From: Oenanthe sinensis
Lineage: Eukaryota; Streptophyta; Magnoliopsida; Apiales; Apiaceae
Assembly: GCA_028671895.1 (NCBI GenBank)
Contig: CM053794.1
Location: forward strand, 19,268,501 to 19,332,500
Direction of reading: 5' to 3'
DNA: 64,000 bases
Below the pieces are notes generated by a model that ran no database searches, was not told where the DNA came from, and saw only the letters and a list, made by a program, of their open reading frames with translations. Below are positions 48,306-60,330 of this stretch, piece after piece. Both the position numbers and the translations under genes were made by a program. Every line of letters begins with the position of its first letter. Positions within the stretch are counted from its first letter, which is position 1.

Positions 48306-50683
48306 ACCATGTAAGTTATTAAGCATGCTGAATATGCAGGACCAAGTCACATCCATAGCAAGTATGTCATGAAATTGCTACAGTGAAATATTCAACATAA
48401 AGTAGGTATGAGCACAGATATGAGCACAGAGCACAGATATGAGCAAATTTGAGCACAAAGTGTCATACTTCAATTATATCCAGACTTACATGATGACATT
48501 ACAAATCACACAGAAACAAAATCAAACCAACTAATTTGCTTTCAACAGATAGCATCATCTTCACATTCAATTATTACTTAACTCATGTTAATCACATAAT
48601 CAAGGCAGGAATTCCATACAAACATCAGACATAAAAGTTACTAATTCATAACAAAGAGATGATGCAGGATGAACACACATTGCTAGAGTGGCTGTTTAAT
48701 CTGGGAACAGATCAAGGAGTGCTCACAGGACACTCCAGGCAGTCCATAATCAAATAGCAGTGTGTGTTAATTGTGTCCTAGTGTGATGTAGAGAGTACAA
48801 TTTTGACATAAGTCAGCAAATTGAGTTAAGATCATCTGAAACCTTGCACAAAAACACAGTCCATGTATATCATGTGAAAACAAACAACATTAAGACATTT
48901 TATCAAGTAAGACAGAAAAATCAATGTTGCATATGGTTTTTCTCAAGTAGATTAGTTAACAGTTTACTTAAAAGTTACTAATTAGTACCAGAACTAGAAC
49001 TATCAGTTATACTAAGAAAAGCATTTAAGATCTCATAGACCCTGTTTCTAGCTCCAAATTTTAGTACTCAAGATAATTTCCAATGATGTAGATAAAATAC
49101 AATTATCTCTAGTACATACCAATTGTTACTGCACTAGGTAAAATACCAACTGTAAAGCAAATACCTCATATAGACAATTATGAAGCTAGCAGATAATACA
49201 TATCACATTAATTAATCTAAGCATGTAGTTCAGTTCAAAAATATCAATTACACACAAGATCAAATCAATATCATGTGATTATGTACTGCACACATTGTAT
49301 CAATTTGCAATTACCAGTTATGCACATTATTGTGAATTGAATTCGAAAGTTTTGATCTCATACCAAAGCTGTGGGGTGAATTCACACAGCTTAATCAACT
49401 AAACCTTGCACTCAACATTCATCACTTCTTAACTTATGGTGTTTCAGTCACTAGAACCATTAATTTGACTGTTCAACCATAACTCGCTGAGTTACCAATG
49501 ATTTTTCTCTGAGTTGTACATAGTCAATTCTTGTACCTGCAAAACTCGACAAGAACTAATTAGCAATAGTCAAAACCCATCCAATTACATCTAATTATTT
49601 AATGAAATAATAGAGTAATGTAGTTTAGGAACAGAAAATTTAAATCTCCATGCTACTCTTCTCAAGACAGCATCGATATGCGCCAAAGATCCCTTAAAAT
49701 CGATCATTCACTCTGTAAGCTTTCAATCTTCAAATTAGGGTTCTTGACTCAGGGCACAATCGAACTCAGTCGTGATGATTCCATGATAAGCGGACGATTT
49801 TGAAGGTGTGGAACTCCAAATCTTATGTTGCTCAAGTGCAGAGATACTCCAAATCAACAAATGCGGTTTCAACATATTAGGGTTTGTGAGGATTGACAAC
49901 ATTGAACTTAACCAATCACAGAATTGGAATGGAATGATAGATTTTGTCTTGAGGAGTACAAATTTGTGACCAGTTTTAGTGAAAAACTCATGGTTTGGAT
50001 TGAATTGATGGTGCAGTTTCTAGGGTTTGAGGAAGCTCGATTTTTGGGAGATTGAGGCCGTACGGTTTCATGAACTGAAAATAGAAAAATAACGTTTTCT
50101 ATTTATATTTGTGCAATGTAGGGCCTGATTTAATCCCCAAATGATCCAACTGCTGAGATTAATCAAGCTTAAAATGAATTAAAATTGTGCTTTATATAAT
50201 TAAAAATTATATTATTACAATTTCAATTTTGCATAAATTTTATTACTTTTAATTACAACATTTTGTAATTAATTTGTATAAAATAATTTGTCTATAATAA
50301 AATTATTTTACAATTCTAATTACATCAAGAGGTGTAATTAATTGTTATAAAATAATTAATCACCAAGAAGGATATTTTTATTAACACAGAAATTTATTTC
50401 TAAATTTCCATTAAATAAAATATTTCTTGGGACATGTTGATTAACACTCACTATTTTCCCGAGTTTTGAAATACGAAGTATTCCAAGGTCAATCAATAGT
50501 TGTGTTAACCAATATTATTTTATTGAGCTTAATTTCACAATAAAGCTTGAACAACTTATAATCAACGTCATTATTGACAAATCTTAATTTTACCCTGAAA
50601 TCCGGTCAAATAATAACTTTAACCACAAGCGGAGTAATTTTCACCGAAAATTAATTCAACAAAATTAGAGACACTCAGTGTCT
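47218..50683. other. Long spacer between gag-pol and ORF2 of copia B
   Basis: 3.4 kb with no long frame. At about 49600-50090 the minus strand is less AT-rich, has three AAACCCTA boxes and a short frame from MSFSLKLVTNLYSSRQ that ends at a GTTAAGTT possible splice donor, so it may act as a leader or promoter for ORF2, or be captured host DNA. It also contains the AT microsatellite at 48236. Confidence 0.45.
48236..48303. repeat. (AT)n microsatellite
   Basis: About 33 uninterrupted AT units. Confidence 0.95.
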
Positions 50684-53600
50684 TTACTTTGGGCACACTA
50701 GCATTCCTAACTCCAGACGGAGTTTATTGAATCTATCGGTGCTCAAAGGTTTTGTAAGAATATCCGCAATATTATGCTCTGTATCAATATATACCATCTT
50801 AATATTGCCTTTAGAGACATGATCTCTTAGAAAGTGATGTCGAATATCAATGTGTTTTGATAATGAGTGCAACACATAATTTTTACTCAAATTTATTGCA
50901 CTTATATTATCACACTGAATTGATATTGCATCAAATTTCACAATATAATCAGCTAGTGTTTGCTTCATCCAAAGGATTTGAGCACAACATTTTGCAGCTG
51001 CTATATATTCAGCTTCTGTAGTGGATATGGACACAGAATTCTGTTTCTTAGAAAACCAAGAAACTAGACATCCACCTAGAAACTGACAAGTACCACTTGT
51101 GCTTTTTCTGTCAATCAAGTGTCCGGCATAATCCGAATCAGAAAAGCACACTAGGTCAAATGGTTGTCCTTTTGGATACCATAGACACATATCAGTGGTC
51201 CCTTTAAGATATCTAAATATCCGCTTTACAGTAGACACATAAGATTCCTTAGAGTTGACTTGAAAGCGGGCACACTTACACACACTAAACTGTATGTCAA
51301 GCCTACTTGCAGTAATATAAAGAAGACTGCCAATCATTCCTCGATATTTCTTTGTATCCACAGAAATACCATTAGGATCTTCAGTCATCTTTAATGCAGG
51401 TGACATAGGGGTACTGATGGTTTTATAGTTTTCCATCTCAAATTTCTTGAGCATTTCCTTGCAATATTTCGATTGTGAAATATGAATGCCTTCATCGGAT
51501 TGCTTAATTTGCAGTCCTAAAAAGAAATTTAATTCCCCCATCATGCTCATTTCAAATTCTTTACTCATAATATCTGAGAATTCATTACATAGAGATTCTT
51601 TGGTAGAACCAAATATAATATCATCTACATAAATTTGAACGAGCAAGATGTCATCATTTTCATACTTCGTAAAGAGAGTGGTATCCACAACTCCTATTTT
51701 GAAACCATTTTCAATAAGGAATTTTCTTAACCTCTCATACCAAGCTCTAGGAGCTTGTTTTAACCCGTATAAAGCTTTGTACAATTTGTACACATACTCA
51801 GGATGTAAATGATCTTCAAATCCAGGTGGTTGTCTTACATATACTTCCTCTTCTAAGACACCATTAAGGAAAGCAGATTTAACATCCATTTGATAGACCT
51901 TGAAACCTCTATGACACGCGAAGGCTAAAAACATTCGAATTGATTCAATTCGAGCCACGGGAGCATAGGTTTCATCGAAATCTATTCCTTCCATTTGAGT
52001 ATAGCCTTGAGCAACCAATCGTGCTTTATTTCTTACCACTGTTCCACTTTCGTCTAACTTGTTACGAAAGACCCACTTTGTTCCAATAATGGAAGTATCA
52101 GGGGGTTGTGGAACTAGTTCCCAAACTTTATTGTGAGAGAATTGGTTTAATTCTTCTTGCATGGCAAAAATCCAATCCTCATCCAATAAAGCTTCCTTTG
52201 CGGTTTTGGGTTCTATTTGTGATAGAAAGGCCATATGACTCACAATGTTTTGAACTTGAGCACGAGTTTGAACACCTTTAGTTAAATCCCCTAAGACATA
52301 GTCTATCGGATGATTTTTAAGCAATGGTATTTCCATAGGCAATTCAAGTTCGTTCTCATCTTTTTCAAGAGGATCTTTTGAGATTGTAGATTCAAGATTC
52401 ATATTTCCAATTTGTCGAATAACATTTTCAACATCACTTGGAATATGATCATTTGAATCTGGTTCCTCTTCTATCAAATCTTTAAACTTTGAGTTTGGTT
52501 TAGATTCATCAAATGCAACATTCATTGATTCTTCCACAATCAAAGTAGTAAGATTAAATACTCGATAAGCTTTGCTATTCACAGAATATCCTAGAAAAAT
52601 GCCCTCTCCAGATTTTGGGTCAAATTTCGTTAGATAATCTTTAGTGTTCATGATATAGCATTTACTTCCAAAAACCTTGAAGTAATTAAGCTTAGGAGTT
52701 TTACCAAAATAAAGCTCATATGGAGTTTTCATTTTGATTGGTCGTAGTAATACTCTATTAAGAACATGGCAAGCAGTAGACATAGCTTCGGCCCAAAAAT
52801 ATTTTGGTCGACGATATTCGTTAAGCATAGTGTTTGCCATTTCTTGCAACGTTCTGTTCTTCCTTTCAACTACCCCATTTGATTGAGGTGTATAAGGTGC
52901 AGAAAAGTTGTGAGTAATACCATACGCTTCACAAAACTCAACAAATTTCGAATTCTCGAATTCCTTCCCATGATCAGTCCTTATATAGATGATCGATTCA
53001 TTTTGTTGATTTTGTATGCGTTTGCAGAGAGCGGCAAATGATTCAAATGCATCACTCTTTGATTTTAGAAACTCAGTCCATGTAAATCGAGAGTAGTCAT
53101 CAACTACCACGAGGGTGTATTGACTTCCTCCAAGACTTTGTACTGGGACTGGTCCGATAAGATCCATGTGTAAAAGCTCAAGTGGTCTAAAAGTAGACAC
53201 CATGAATTTGGCTTTATGAGATGCTCGAATTTGTTTGCCAATTTCACAAGCTTCACATATATGATTTTTAACGAAATTGAGTTTCGGTAATCCACGTACA
53301 TGTTCTTTCGAACCTATAGTTTTAATGAGTTTCATGTTAACATGGCCCAACCTACGATGCCATAACCATGGATCCTCATTAATGGAAACCAAACATACAT
53401 TCTCATATTTCGTAGTGTCACACGTATATACATTTTTATCACGTGGACAATTTAGAGCCAGTCTTCCGTCTACATTGTAAATAGAACAATGTGATGAACG
53501 AAAAACGACTTTGCAACCATTATCACATAGTTGACTTATAGATAACAAATTGTATTTTAGTCCCGTGACTAATTGTACGTTTGTTATTTTGAATCGTTCA

Positions 53601-55015
53601 TTTCCAATATCCCCAATGCCAACGATGTCACCCTTACTGCTATCTCCAAAGGTTACACTTCCTGCGGCTACCTTTCTAATGTTGTTCAACAATGACTTAT
53701 TACCGGTCATATGTCGGGAACAACCACTATCAAGATACCACACATCTTTCTTAGCAGTAAGGCATACCTCTTGTAGAGAGGTGGAGGCTTCCGTAGGAGT
53801 AGTTTCGTCTCCGATTGCCATTAAGCAGAGGTTAACAATTTCTTCATTCTTTTCCGGAGTTTCCCCATCCTCGCTTAAATCCCATCCACTTTCAGCAACA
53901 AGAATTTGTCCTTTAGACAAATTTGGACATTCCCTTTTAAAATGACCAGGTTGTTTACATTCGAAACAAACATTCTCATTTTCTTCGGGATTTGCCTCTT
54001 TAGGCTTAGGTGTATAATTACTCGTAAATTTTGAGTTATTATTATAGGCATTATTTGCTTGTTGTTGTACACCTTTGCCTTTAACATAGCTCGTGCTAGT
54101 GAAATTGTTCTTATAATTCGGCCTACCCTTAGAGTTGAAAACTCGTTGTTGGTTACCGGATTTAAGAAAACCTTTTCCGTATCTTTGAGCTTTGCTTTGT
54201 AAAACACGACGGAGTTGTCTCGTTAGTAAAGCAATTTCTTGCTCGTCGAGATTCTCTAACTCTTCGTTTAAGTCGTCGTCGTTTTTATCTTCATCGATAA
54301 GTATTGCTTTTAGAGCCATACTTTTCCTCTTCTCTTCAGTTTTAGGAAGAGGCTTATCCGGAGCATTGTCTTCTTCGTATGCACGAAGGTTGCCGAATAA
54401 ACTATCGATGGTATATGCATTCAAATTATGCATTTCTTTTATAGTGGTAACTTTAACTTTCCAACTCGGAGGTAAAGCTTTTAACACCCTTCGATTTTTC
54501 TCATTAACCGAATAAGCTTTTCCGAGTTGTGCAAGTTCATCAATAATCCGAGTAAATCTCGTTTCCATATCGATGATGGTTTTACCCTCGAGGAGTTTAA
54601 AGTTCTCGTATTCTTGGATAAGAGTATCCATTCGAGAGTCTTTAATATCCATTGTTCCCTCGTAGGTAATAACCAATTTGTTCCACATTTCTTGTGCCGA
54701 CTTGCAGTTGTTAACTCTTTTGTATTCTTTTTCTGCAAGTGTACTTGTTAATACCATTTCCGCTTTCGCGGCTATGTTCATTAACTCTTCTTCTTCACGG
54801 GTGTATTCACTGACTTTCTTTTCGATGACAATATCGTCAACTACTTTAGTCGGAACAACAACACCGTCCTCGATAGCCATCCACACTTTGACACCTTGGG
54901 ATTTAGCATAAATTCTAAATCTTGTTTTCCAAGTAGCAAAGTTGGTGCCGTCGAATAAGGGAGGTCTCGAACTTGAGAGACCTTCACCACAACCAATGGT
55001 ACTCAAATACGCCAT
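50684..55015 (-). CDS. copia B gag-pol polyprotein, intact (1443 aa)
   Basis: One uninterrupted frame encodes everything needed for copying. Gag: UBN2 region (about 60-215) and zinc knuckle CFECKQPGHFKREC (350-363). Protease: YLDSGCSRHMTG with D429. Integrase: zinc finger H553, H558, C587, C590 and catalytic D618 (LLHMDLIGP), D681 (RTDHGKEF), E717 (GVVERKNRT). Reverse transcriptase: YQMDVKSAFLNG (D1044) and YVDD (1129-1132). RNase H: FSDSDYAG (D1293), TEAEY (E1334), CDN (D1369), with ADILTKPL near the end. All catalytic residues are present. Length is usual for plant copia. The start lies 67 bases from the primer-binding site. No frameshift separates gag and pol, so the gag excess would have to arise by another route. 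Confidence 0.95.
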   Translation of the reverse strand: MAYLSTIGCGEGLSSSRPPLFDGTNFATWKTRFRIYAKSQGVKVWMAIEDGVVVPTKVVDDIVIEKKVSEYTREEEELMNIAAKAEMVLTSTLAEKEYKRVNNCKSAQEMWNKLVITYEGTMDIKDSRMDTLIQEYENFKLLEGKTIIDMETRFTRIIDELAQLGKAYSVNEKNRRVLKALPPSWKVKVTTIKEMHNLNAYTIDSLFGNLRAYEEDNAPDKPLPKTEEKRKSMALKAILIDEDKNDDDLNEELENLDEQEIALLTRQLRRVLQSKAQRYGKGFLKSGNQQRVFNSKGRPNYKNNFTSTSYVKGKGVQQQANNAYNNNSKFTSNYTPKPKEANPEENENVCFECKQPGHFKRECPNLSKGQILVAESGWDLSEDGETPEKNEEIVNLCLMAIGDETTPTEASTSLQEVCLTAKKDVWYLDSGCSRHMTGNKSLLNNIRKVAAGSVTFGDSSKGDIVGIGDIGNERFKITNVQLVTGLKYNLLSISQLCDNGCKVVFRSSHCSIYNVDGRLALNCPRDKNVYTCDTTKYENVCLVSINEDPWLWHRRLGHVNMKLIKTIGSKEHVRGLPKLNFVKNHICEACEIGKQIRASHKAKFMVSTFRPLELLHMDLIGPVPVQSLGGSQYTLVVVDDYSRFTWTEFLKSKSDAFESFAALCKRIQNQQNESIIYIRTDHGKEFENSKFVEFCEAYGITHNFSAPYTPQSNGVVERKNRTLQEMANTMLNEYRRPKYFWAEAMSTACHVLNRVLLRPIKMKTPYELYFGKTPKLNYFKVFGSKCYIMNTKDYLTKFDPKSGEGIFLGYSVNSKAYRVFNLTTLIVEESMNVAFDESKPNSKFKDLIEEEPDSNDHIPSDVENVIRQIGNMNLESTISKDPLEKDENELELPMEIPLLKNHPIDYVLGDLTKGVQTRAQVQNIVSHMAFLSQIEPKTAKEALLDEDWIFAMQEELNQFSHNKVWELVPQPPDTSIIGTKWVFRNKLDESGTVVRNKARLVAQGYTQMEGIDFDETYAPVARIESIRMFLAFACHRGFKVYQMDVKSAFLNGVLEEEVYVRQPPGFEDHLHPEYVYKLYKALYGLKQAPRAWYERLRKFLIENGFKIGVVDTTLFTKYENDDILLVQIYVDDIIFGSTKESLCNEFSDIMSKEFEMSMMGELNFFLGLQIKQSDEGIHISQSKYCKEMLKKFEMENYKTISTPMSPALKMTEDPNGISVDTKKYRGMIGSLLYITASRLDIQFSVCKCARFQVNSKESYVSTVKRIFRYLKGTTDMCLWYPKGQPFDLVCFSDSDYAGHLIDRKSTSGTCQFLGGCLVSWFSKKQNSVSISTTEAEYIAAAKCCAQILWMKQTLADYIVKFDAISIQCDNISAINLSKNYVLHSLSKHIDIRHHFLRDHVSKGNIKMVYIDTEHNIADILTKPLSTDRFNKLRLELGMLVCPK

Positions 55016-55081
55016 AAAAGATCAACTTTTTGTCGTGTTCGTAGGCACTGAAAAAGGCCACGGAACACAGTTAAAAGCACT

Positions 55082-55093
55082 GCTCTGATACCA
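55082..55093 (-). other. Primer-binding site of copia B (initiator tRNA-Met)
   Basis: The minus strand reads TGGTATCAGAGC, two bases (GT) after the LTR end. Confidence 0.92.
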
Positions 55094-55095
55094 AC

Positions 55096-57657
55096 TGTTA
55101 GGTCCGTAAGGATGGGGTATTAGCTAGAAGGGGGGGTTGAATAGCTTAATACCCTTTTAAAAATTAGAGCTTGGCGTTTTAAAATTTTCTCTTCTCTTTT
55201 AAAAATGTTACTAGTCAACTAGTAAATCAAGTGCGGAAATTAAAAGAGAGTAAAGAAATAGAGCACAACACACGAGATTTTTATCCTGGTTTGCGATGGC
55301 GCAATCCCCTAACGGATCCGCTCACCCCTAGTCCAGTCCCCGAGTCCCTCCCTGAACTCGAGATTTTCCCACTATAAAAAGATTCACTCCTTATAGCGGC
55401 GGAGAAGCCTGTTACAACCACTATGTATTTATCTCGGACCTTAACTCCCCGTTAACCCCTCAAAATACAATAACAAACCCTACTAGACTAATCTTGGAGC
55501 GTAACTCCCCGCTACCTCCTCACAATCTAAGTAGAACCCTTACAAGTTTATCTTGGAGCGTAACTTCCCGTTACCTCCTCAAATATAAGTAAGAAAAATA
55601 AATTACAACCCTGCGTAGACTACATTCCTCTAACCCTCTGTAGGTCTTGGATCTTAGATCTTAGGTCTTGGATCTTTCCTTTTCCTCACGGTGCAGAGAC
55701 ACCCAACTTCCCGTCGGCGTGCCTAGGACTTGGGTCTTAGAACAAGGATCACCTCACTTCACTTCACCTCACTAACAAAGTCTAGACAACCAGTACTACG
55801 ACTTAATAATCCCTGTTTAAGAAAAGAAGATTGGTGGACTAGTATATTACTGTACTAGACCGGGAACAAACAAACAAATATATATAATATAGCCGAAGCA
55901 ACAAAATATATAAATGTGAGTCGGGGTAAGTCGCTTCTTTAGAAAGACGAACCGCACGGAGTGTGTGAACGTGTATGTAGTAATTTAAGTGCGTATGCTA
56001 AAGTAAAAAACGATATGTAAAACGTATTAATGCAAGCACTTAAAGTAAATATATATATATAATATAATATATATAGGATATATAAGGCTGAAAATAACTA
56101 AGCCAAATATATTGTGACTTGAATAAGATCAAGAACGTTTTATGAGTGGGTTGTTTATAAGGTCTTGGAAATTAAAACAACTAAACTATGACCTTTAAAC
56201 AAACACCGGATATACCACTAAGATTCAACGAGGATGTTTCGTTTATGTCGTACCTAAACAAGTCTAAGGGCAACTAAACAAGTCTAAGGGCAGTAGATAT
56301 ATGGTCTTTGGGTAGCCTAAAGGGACTTGTATGGTTGGTGTGTGATTAGTGCAAGTATATGGGTTTTTAAGCTTGAAAGGGATAAGATCTATGTAAGAAC
56401 TAAGCTTAAAGGGCAAGAACTCTTGGAGATGAAAAGCTACTGATCTTGAGAGCTTCTTGGGAGAGAAATTTGCAGCATATACTTGGCACTAAAAGGCTTG
56501 AGAAATGGTGTGGGGGGAGGGCTTTATTTATAGGCCAAAAATAAGCATTTTTGATTTATTTAATAAGGGGACAAGGCTTGGCATGTGATAAGGTATGGTA
56601 CACAACTGAAAAGTACTGTCCCCCCAGCTGTATTTACCCACATGGTTGCCTAGAAAAACGTGTTAGCCTCATTCAGTAAATTATTTAAGCGAATAAACAC
56701 AATATTGAACGATATGTTGGAAATATGACGTTTTTCAAAATATGCTCCAAAAATTATGAAAATTTGGGAACCATCTGGGAATGATCCCAATAGGTCATGG
56801 TCAAAATCCTACTCAATTTGGAGTTGACCTTTATTGACTTTTAATTGACCGAACAAACAATCCTGAAATCGGGAATACATGTCAAAAATAAAAGTCATCC
56901 AAAAATTATGAAAAAAATCCTAAAATTCTTTTTCAATATTCTAATGACATTCCCCAAGTTTCAAGTCATTTGGACATGTGTAGATACTACTTTGAGAAAA
57001 AGATCGTTTCGTTGTCCCTACAGCCCGAAACAATACTCGATAGCCATTTGTCGGAACTTGTCAATCGTTTGGACTAAAGTTTTTGACTCAAAACATATTC
57101 AAATATAATATTCCTAAAATAATAATGACTATGAAGTCCAAGGAATATTTAATTTGAATTAAAATACAAATTATCCAAAGAAATAGGACAATTTAGGGTT
57201 TTAGGGGTAAAATCTGTATTTTATATCTAGGCAGGACTCTGTTGAAGATAAATTGAACAAATATATTTATAGAATATATAAAAAATATATTCCCTTGAAA
57301 ACCTTTAAAACAAACACTCTTTTGAATAGATAACACATTTTCTGTTTCGTAAAAGCAGTGTTAAAATACTGTATTTGTTCATCTTCAGTATAAGCCTCAA
57401 AATATAACATATATAACTTAGATTTGATTTTATCATTATTTTGATAAATCTTATCTAAATATATGTAGAGAGAAAATCATTTGGTTTTGTTTATAAAAGC
57501 AGTTTGACCCAATTTGACTTTCTTCTCGTTGACTGTCACTTCGAATAACCTAAGGGAGGATTACTATATTAATTAGTAACTTCTTAATGCTAATTTAATT
57601 TACACTTATTATTAAGACAAAATAATCAAAACATAATCCATAAGACTGTAACTCACA
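55096..57657 (-). repeat. 5' LTR of copia B (2562 bp, internally deleted)
   Basis: Almost identical to the 3' LTR except that, after TGTCGTACCT (ending 56255), 1155 bp are missing and replaced by a 16-base filler AAACAAGTCTAAGGGC that copies the adjoining sequence. Smaller indels lie near 55126 and 56565. Confidence 0.93.
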
Positions 57658-58295
57658 TTATATATCTTAACATCAATGTTATTTAAACTCTTTAAACTCT
57701 ATTAAAATTATAAATTATTATTTCTTTTCAAATCCTATTAAAATTTCAAAAAAAATATATATATATAATCTATATTTTGATTAACCCTCAATTTTATTTC
57801 ACCTAAAATTAAATTAAATCTTAATATTATATTATATTTAAATAATAACATAAAATTTATACTTATATCAAAATTTATACTTTTTATTTAATGTAGTTGT
57901 ATTAGATACACTATATTTACATAATTCAGTTTCACCACCACTAAAACTATTTAATTCATTTAAAATATCAATCAATTAAATAATCTCATGAATATAATAA
58001 TATTATTACTATAATTTATATATTAAATTTTATTAAAATTATATACTAAATACAATCTAAACATCTCAATTAATCGCTCCCAAATTATTCAATTCATTTA
58101 AAATTATCACTCATAATCAAATCTAACAAATATTATAATATTATTATTTTAAGTTTTAAGATAACAACTAATTAGTTACATTTCGAAAATGATATAATGT
58201 TATTATTCTTCTATCTATAATATAAATATCTCATTTTAATTAATCACCGCTCAAATTATTCAATTTATTTTAAATATATTAAAAAATTGAAAGAA

Positions 58296-58372
58296 ATACA
58301 TGCATTGCACGAGCTAAGCTAGTATAACTTATAAATGGTTACTAGATTTTAACTCGTGCGATGCACAAATAT
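58296..58372. mobile_element. Two Helitron-like 3' ends facing each other
   Basis: On the plus strand TGCATTGCACGAGCTAAG is followed by CTAG and T (58319-58323); on the minus strand the near-identical GCATCGCACGAGTTAA leads to CTAG and T (58345-58341). A small GC-containing hairpin followed by CTAG and an insertion-site T is what Helitron 3' ends look like. The 5' ends were not identified. Confidence 0.4.
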
Positions 58373-60077
58373 TTTGTTTTATTAATTAAATTATTTATTT
58401 TAAAATTATTAATATTTTTATAATTTTAAAAAGTCTTAATATATTATAATTATATTAGTTTTTAAACTTATTTAAATTATATATTTTTACATCAACCGAA
58501 TTAAATATAAATAAAAAAATATTAAAATATTAAAAATAAATATGCACATCGCACAAAATATAAATTTATATCATTAATAATTAAATATGTAAAATTTTGT
58601 GATTCAAAATATTATGAACATGATTTTTTTTAATATATCAAACATATGTTTAATATATTTAAGATTATACATATGAGATTTAAATATATGTTTGATAAGA
58701 TTCCTATATATTCCATATCTCGAGCCCCGAAGAAAATCACCCCTCGGTTTCTGTTTATTTTATATAAAATTTAATAGATATTATGATATATTATCGGTTA
58801 ATAAAATGATAAATTTTCGGTAGTATAATATTATTTGCAATTTATAAATAATTATATAATTTATATAATTTAAACGCTGCATCAATAAATAATAGAGGTT
58901 ACTAACTAATGAGATTTAAACTTTAAGTTAATATTATAAAATAAAACGATACATAACAATTACCGTCGTAATAATTATTACATCTCACTTTTCAATACTA
59001 ATATATGATATGTTCTTTATTGAACCAAACATATTACTCCATATTAATACTTAATGTGTGTTATGACAATTCAACCTATGTAATAACATTATTTTAGAAA
59101 TATAAATGACTTTTAATTATAAAAATAGTTAATAGTAGTCCTAGTTTTAAAAATTAATTCAATATAATTTTCTCATATATAAATTGATTAAATTTTAAAA
59201 AATGTATTAATATTTATTAATGTATATTATTTTAATTTGATTTATTTTATTTGTCAAACAACATGATTTAAAGTACATGATAACATGTTTTTGATATAGT
59301 ATTATATATAATATAGTAATAAAATATCATGTATATTTAATCCTCCCTTCCACAAGGAAAATTCACCGCATCCCTGTATGTAAAACCCTATTACTATCTC
59401 TACTCTAATATAATATTAACACATAATAATGTCTGATATATGATATGTCTCTATATAAATCTAATATAAAAAAATGTTTTAATGTTTTAAATCAATTATA
59501 AAGAGGTTTCTTAAACAGAATAGAATACTCTGATAAAAATTTATAACTGTCTTTTCTATCTAGATTACGTCTTGGTCCAGTTGAATTTTGGATGTCGGAC
59601 CATCTCAGAATCAAAGATAATTTTTTAAGTTTCGCGTGGGCTATAAAATCGTCCAATTTTGATTTTTAAAACTCAAAATATGGTCAAAATAATGTTTGTC
59701 GTTTAAGTAGCACGATAATTACGAATTTTTTTTAATTTAACTTCAAAATAGCTCTTTAAGTTCAAATTTATATATTACTAAGATATCTAATAGAGTTTGA
59801 GTTATAATATGAAGCGAGGTAAGAAAAATTATAGTTGTTAAGAATCTTAATAATAATTATAACTTATAAATAATTAGTATATAATATTATGTAATTGTTA
59901 AGAATCGATCATTTGACATTTGGTAGTATTTCGATAAGATCGCTCTTACTCTTATTATATATAGGATATAATTTCTGGAAAAAATAATGTTTGTTTAAAA
60001 AAAATGAAATATTAAGTTAAAATATACTTTGTCAAAAATTTAAAATTATGGGATATATTTTGTTATAAATCATACTT

Positions 60078-60330
60078 TGTTATAATATGGATGTCCCTAG
60101 ATTTTTCTAGAACAAACTCTTGGCTTTTGGCTTTTGGCTTTTAGATTTTCAAGTTCAATGTCTTTTGGCTTTTAGATTCATGTACCTATCTTGTAGTGAG
60201 ACTATAAATAAGCTTCAAGTATCATCTTGTAGAAATACACTTGAATGAAAAATAATTTCATATATTGTAAAAACCCTAGCAGTTTCTCTGTATTTCTCAT
60301 AGTAACTCTCTCTATCTCTATGCTCTCACA
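60078..60330 (+). repeat. LTR-like block, possibly a solo LTR
   Basis: It starts TGTTATAATATGGATGTCCC, holds three CTTTTGG repeats (60118-60145), a TATAAATA box (about 60202) and a run ending CTCTCACA. This layout is like short copia or TRIM LTRs. No target duplication or partner LTR was found. Confidence 0.35.

Larger units (their letters stand above)
40592..57657 (-). mobile_element. copia retrotransposon B, young, Sirevirus-like, 17 kb
   Basis: Direct LTRs at 40592-44299 (3' LTR, 3708 bp) and 55096-57657 (5' LTR, 2562 bp), both TGTGAG..CTAACA on the minus strand. The interior runs PBS, an intact gag-pol frame, a 6.4-kb 3' region holding a second ORF, multiple polypurine motifs and the final polypurine tract. 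By eye I count about ten substitutions over some 2.5 kb of shared LTR, so insertion is recent. No 5-bp target duplication is found: the left flank is the PBS-like tail, the right flank TTATA. The gene order, initiator tRNA-Met primer and repeated polypurine motifs are those of Sireviruses. Confidence 0.93.

Noticed and set aside
53550..53945. 131-codon plus-strand frame and nearby ones
   Set aside because: Shadows of the intact gag-pol frame.
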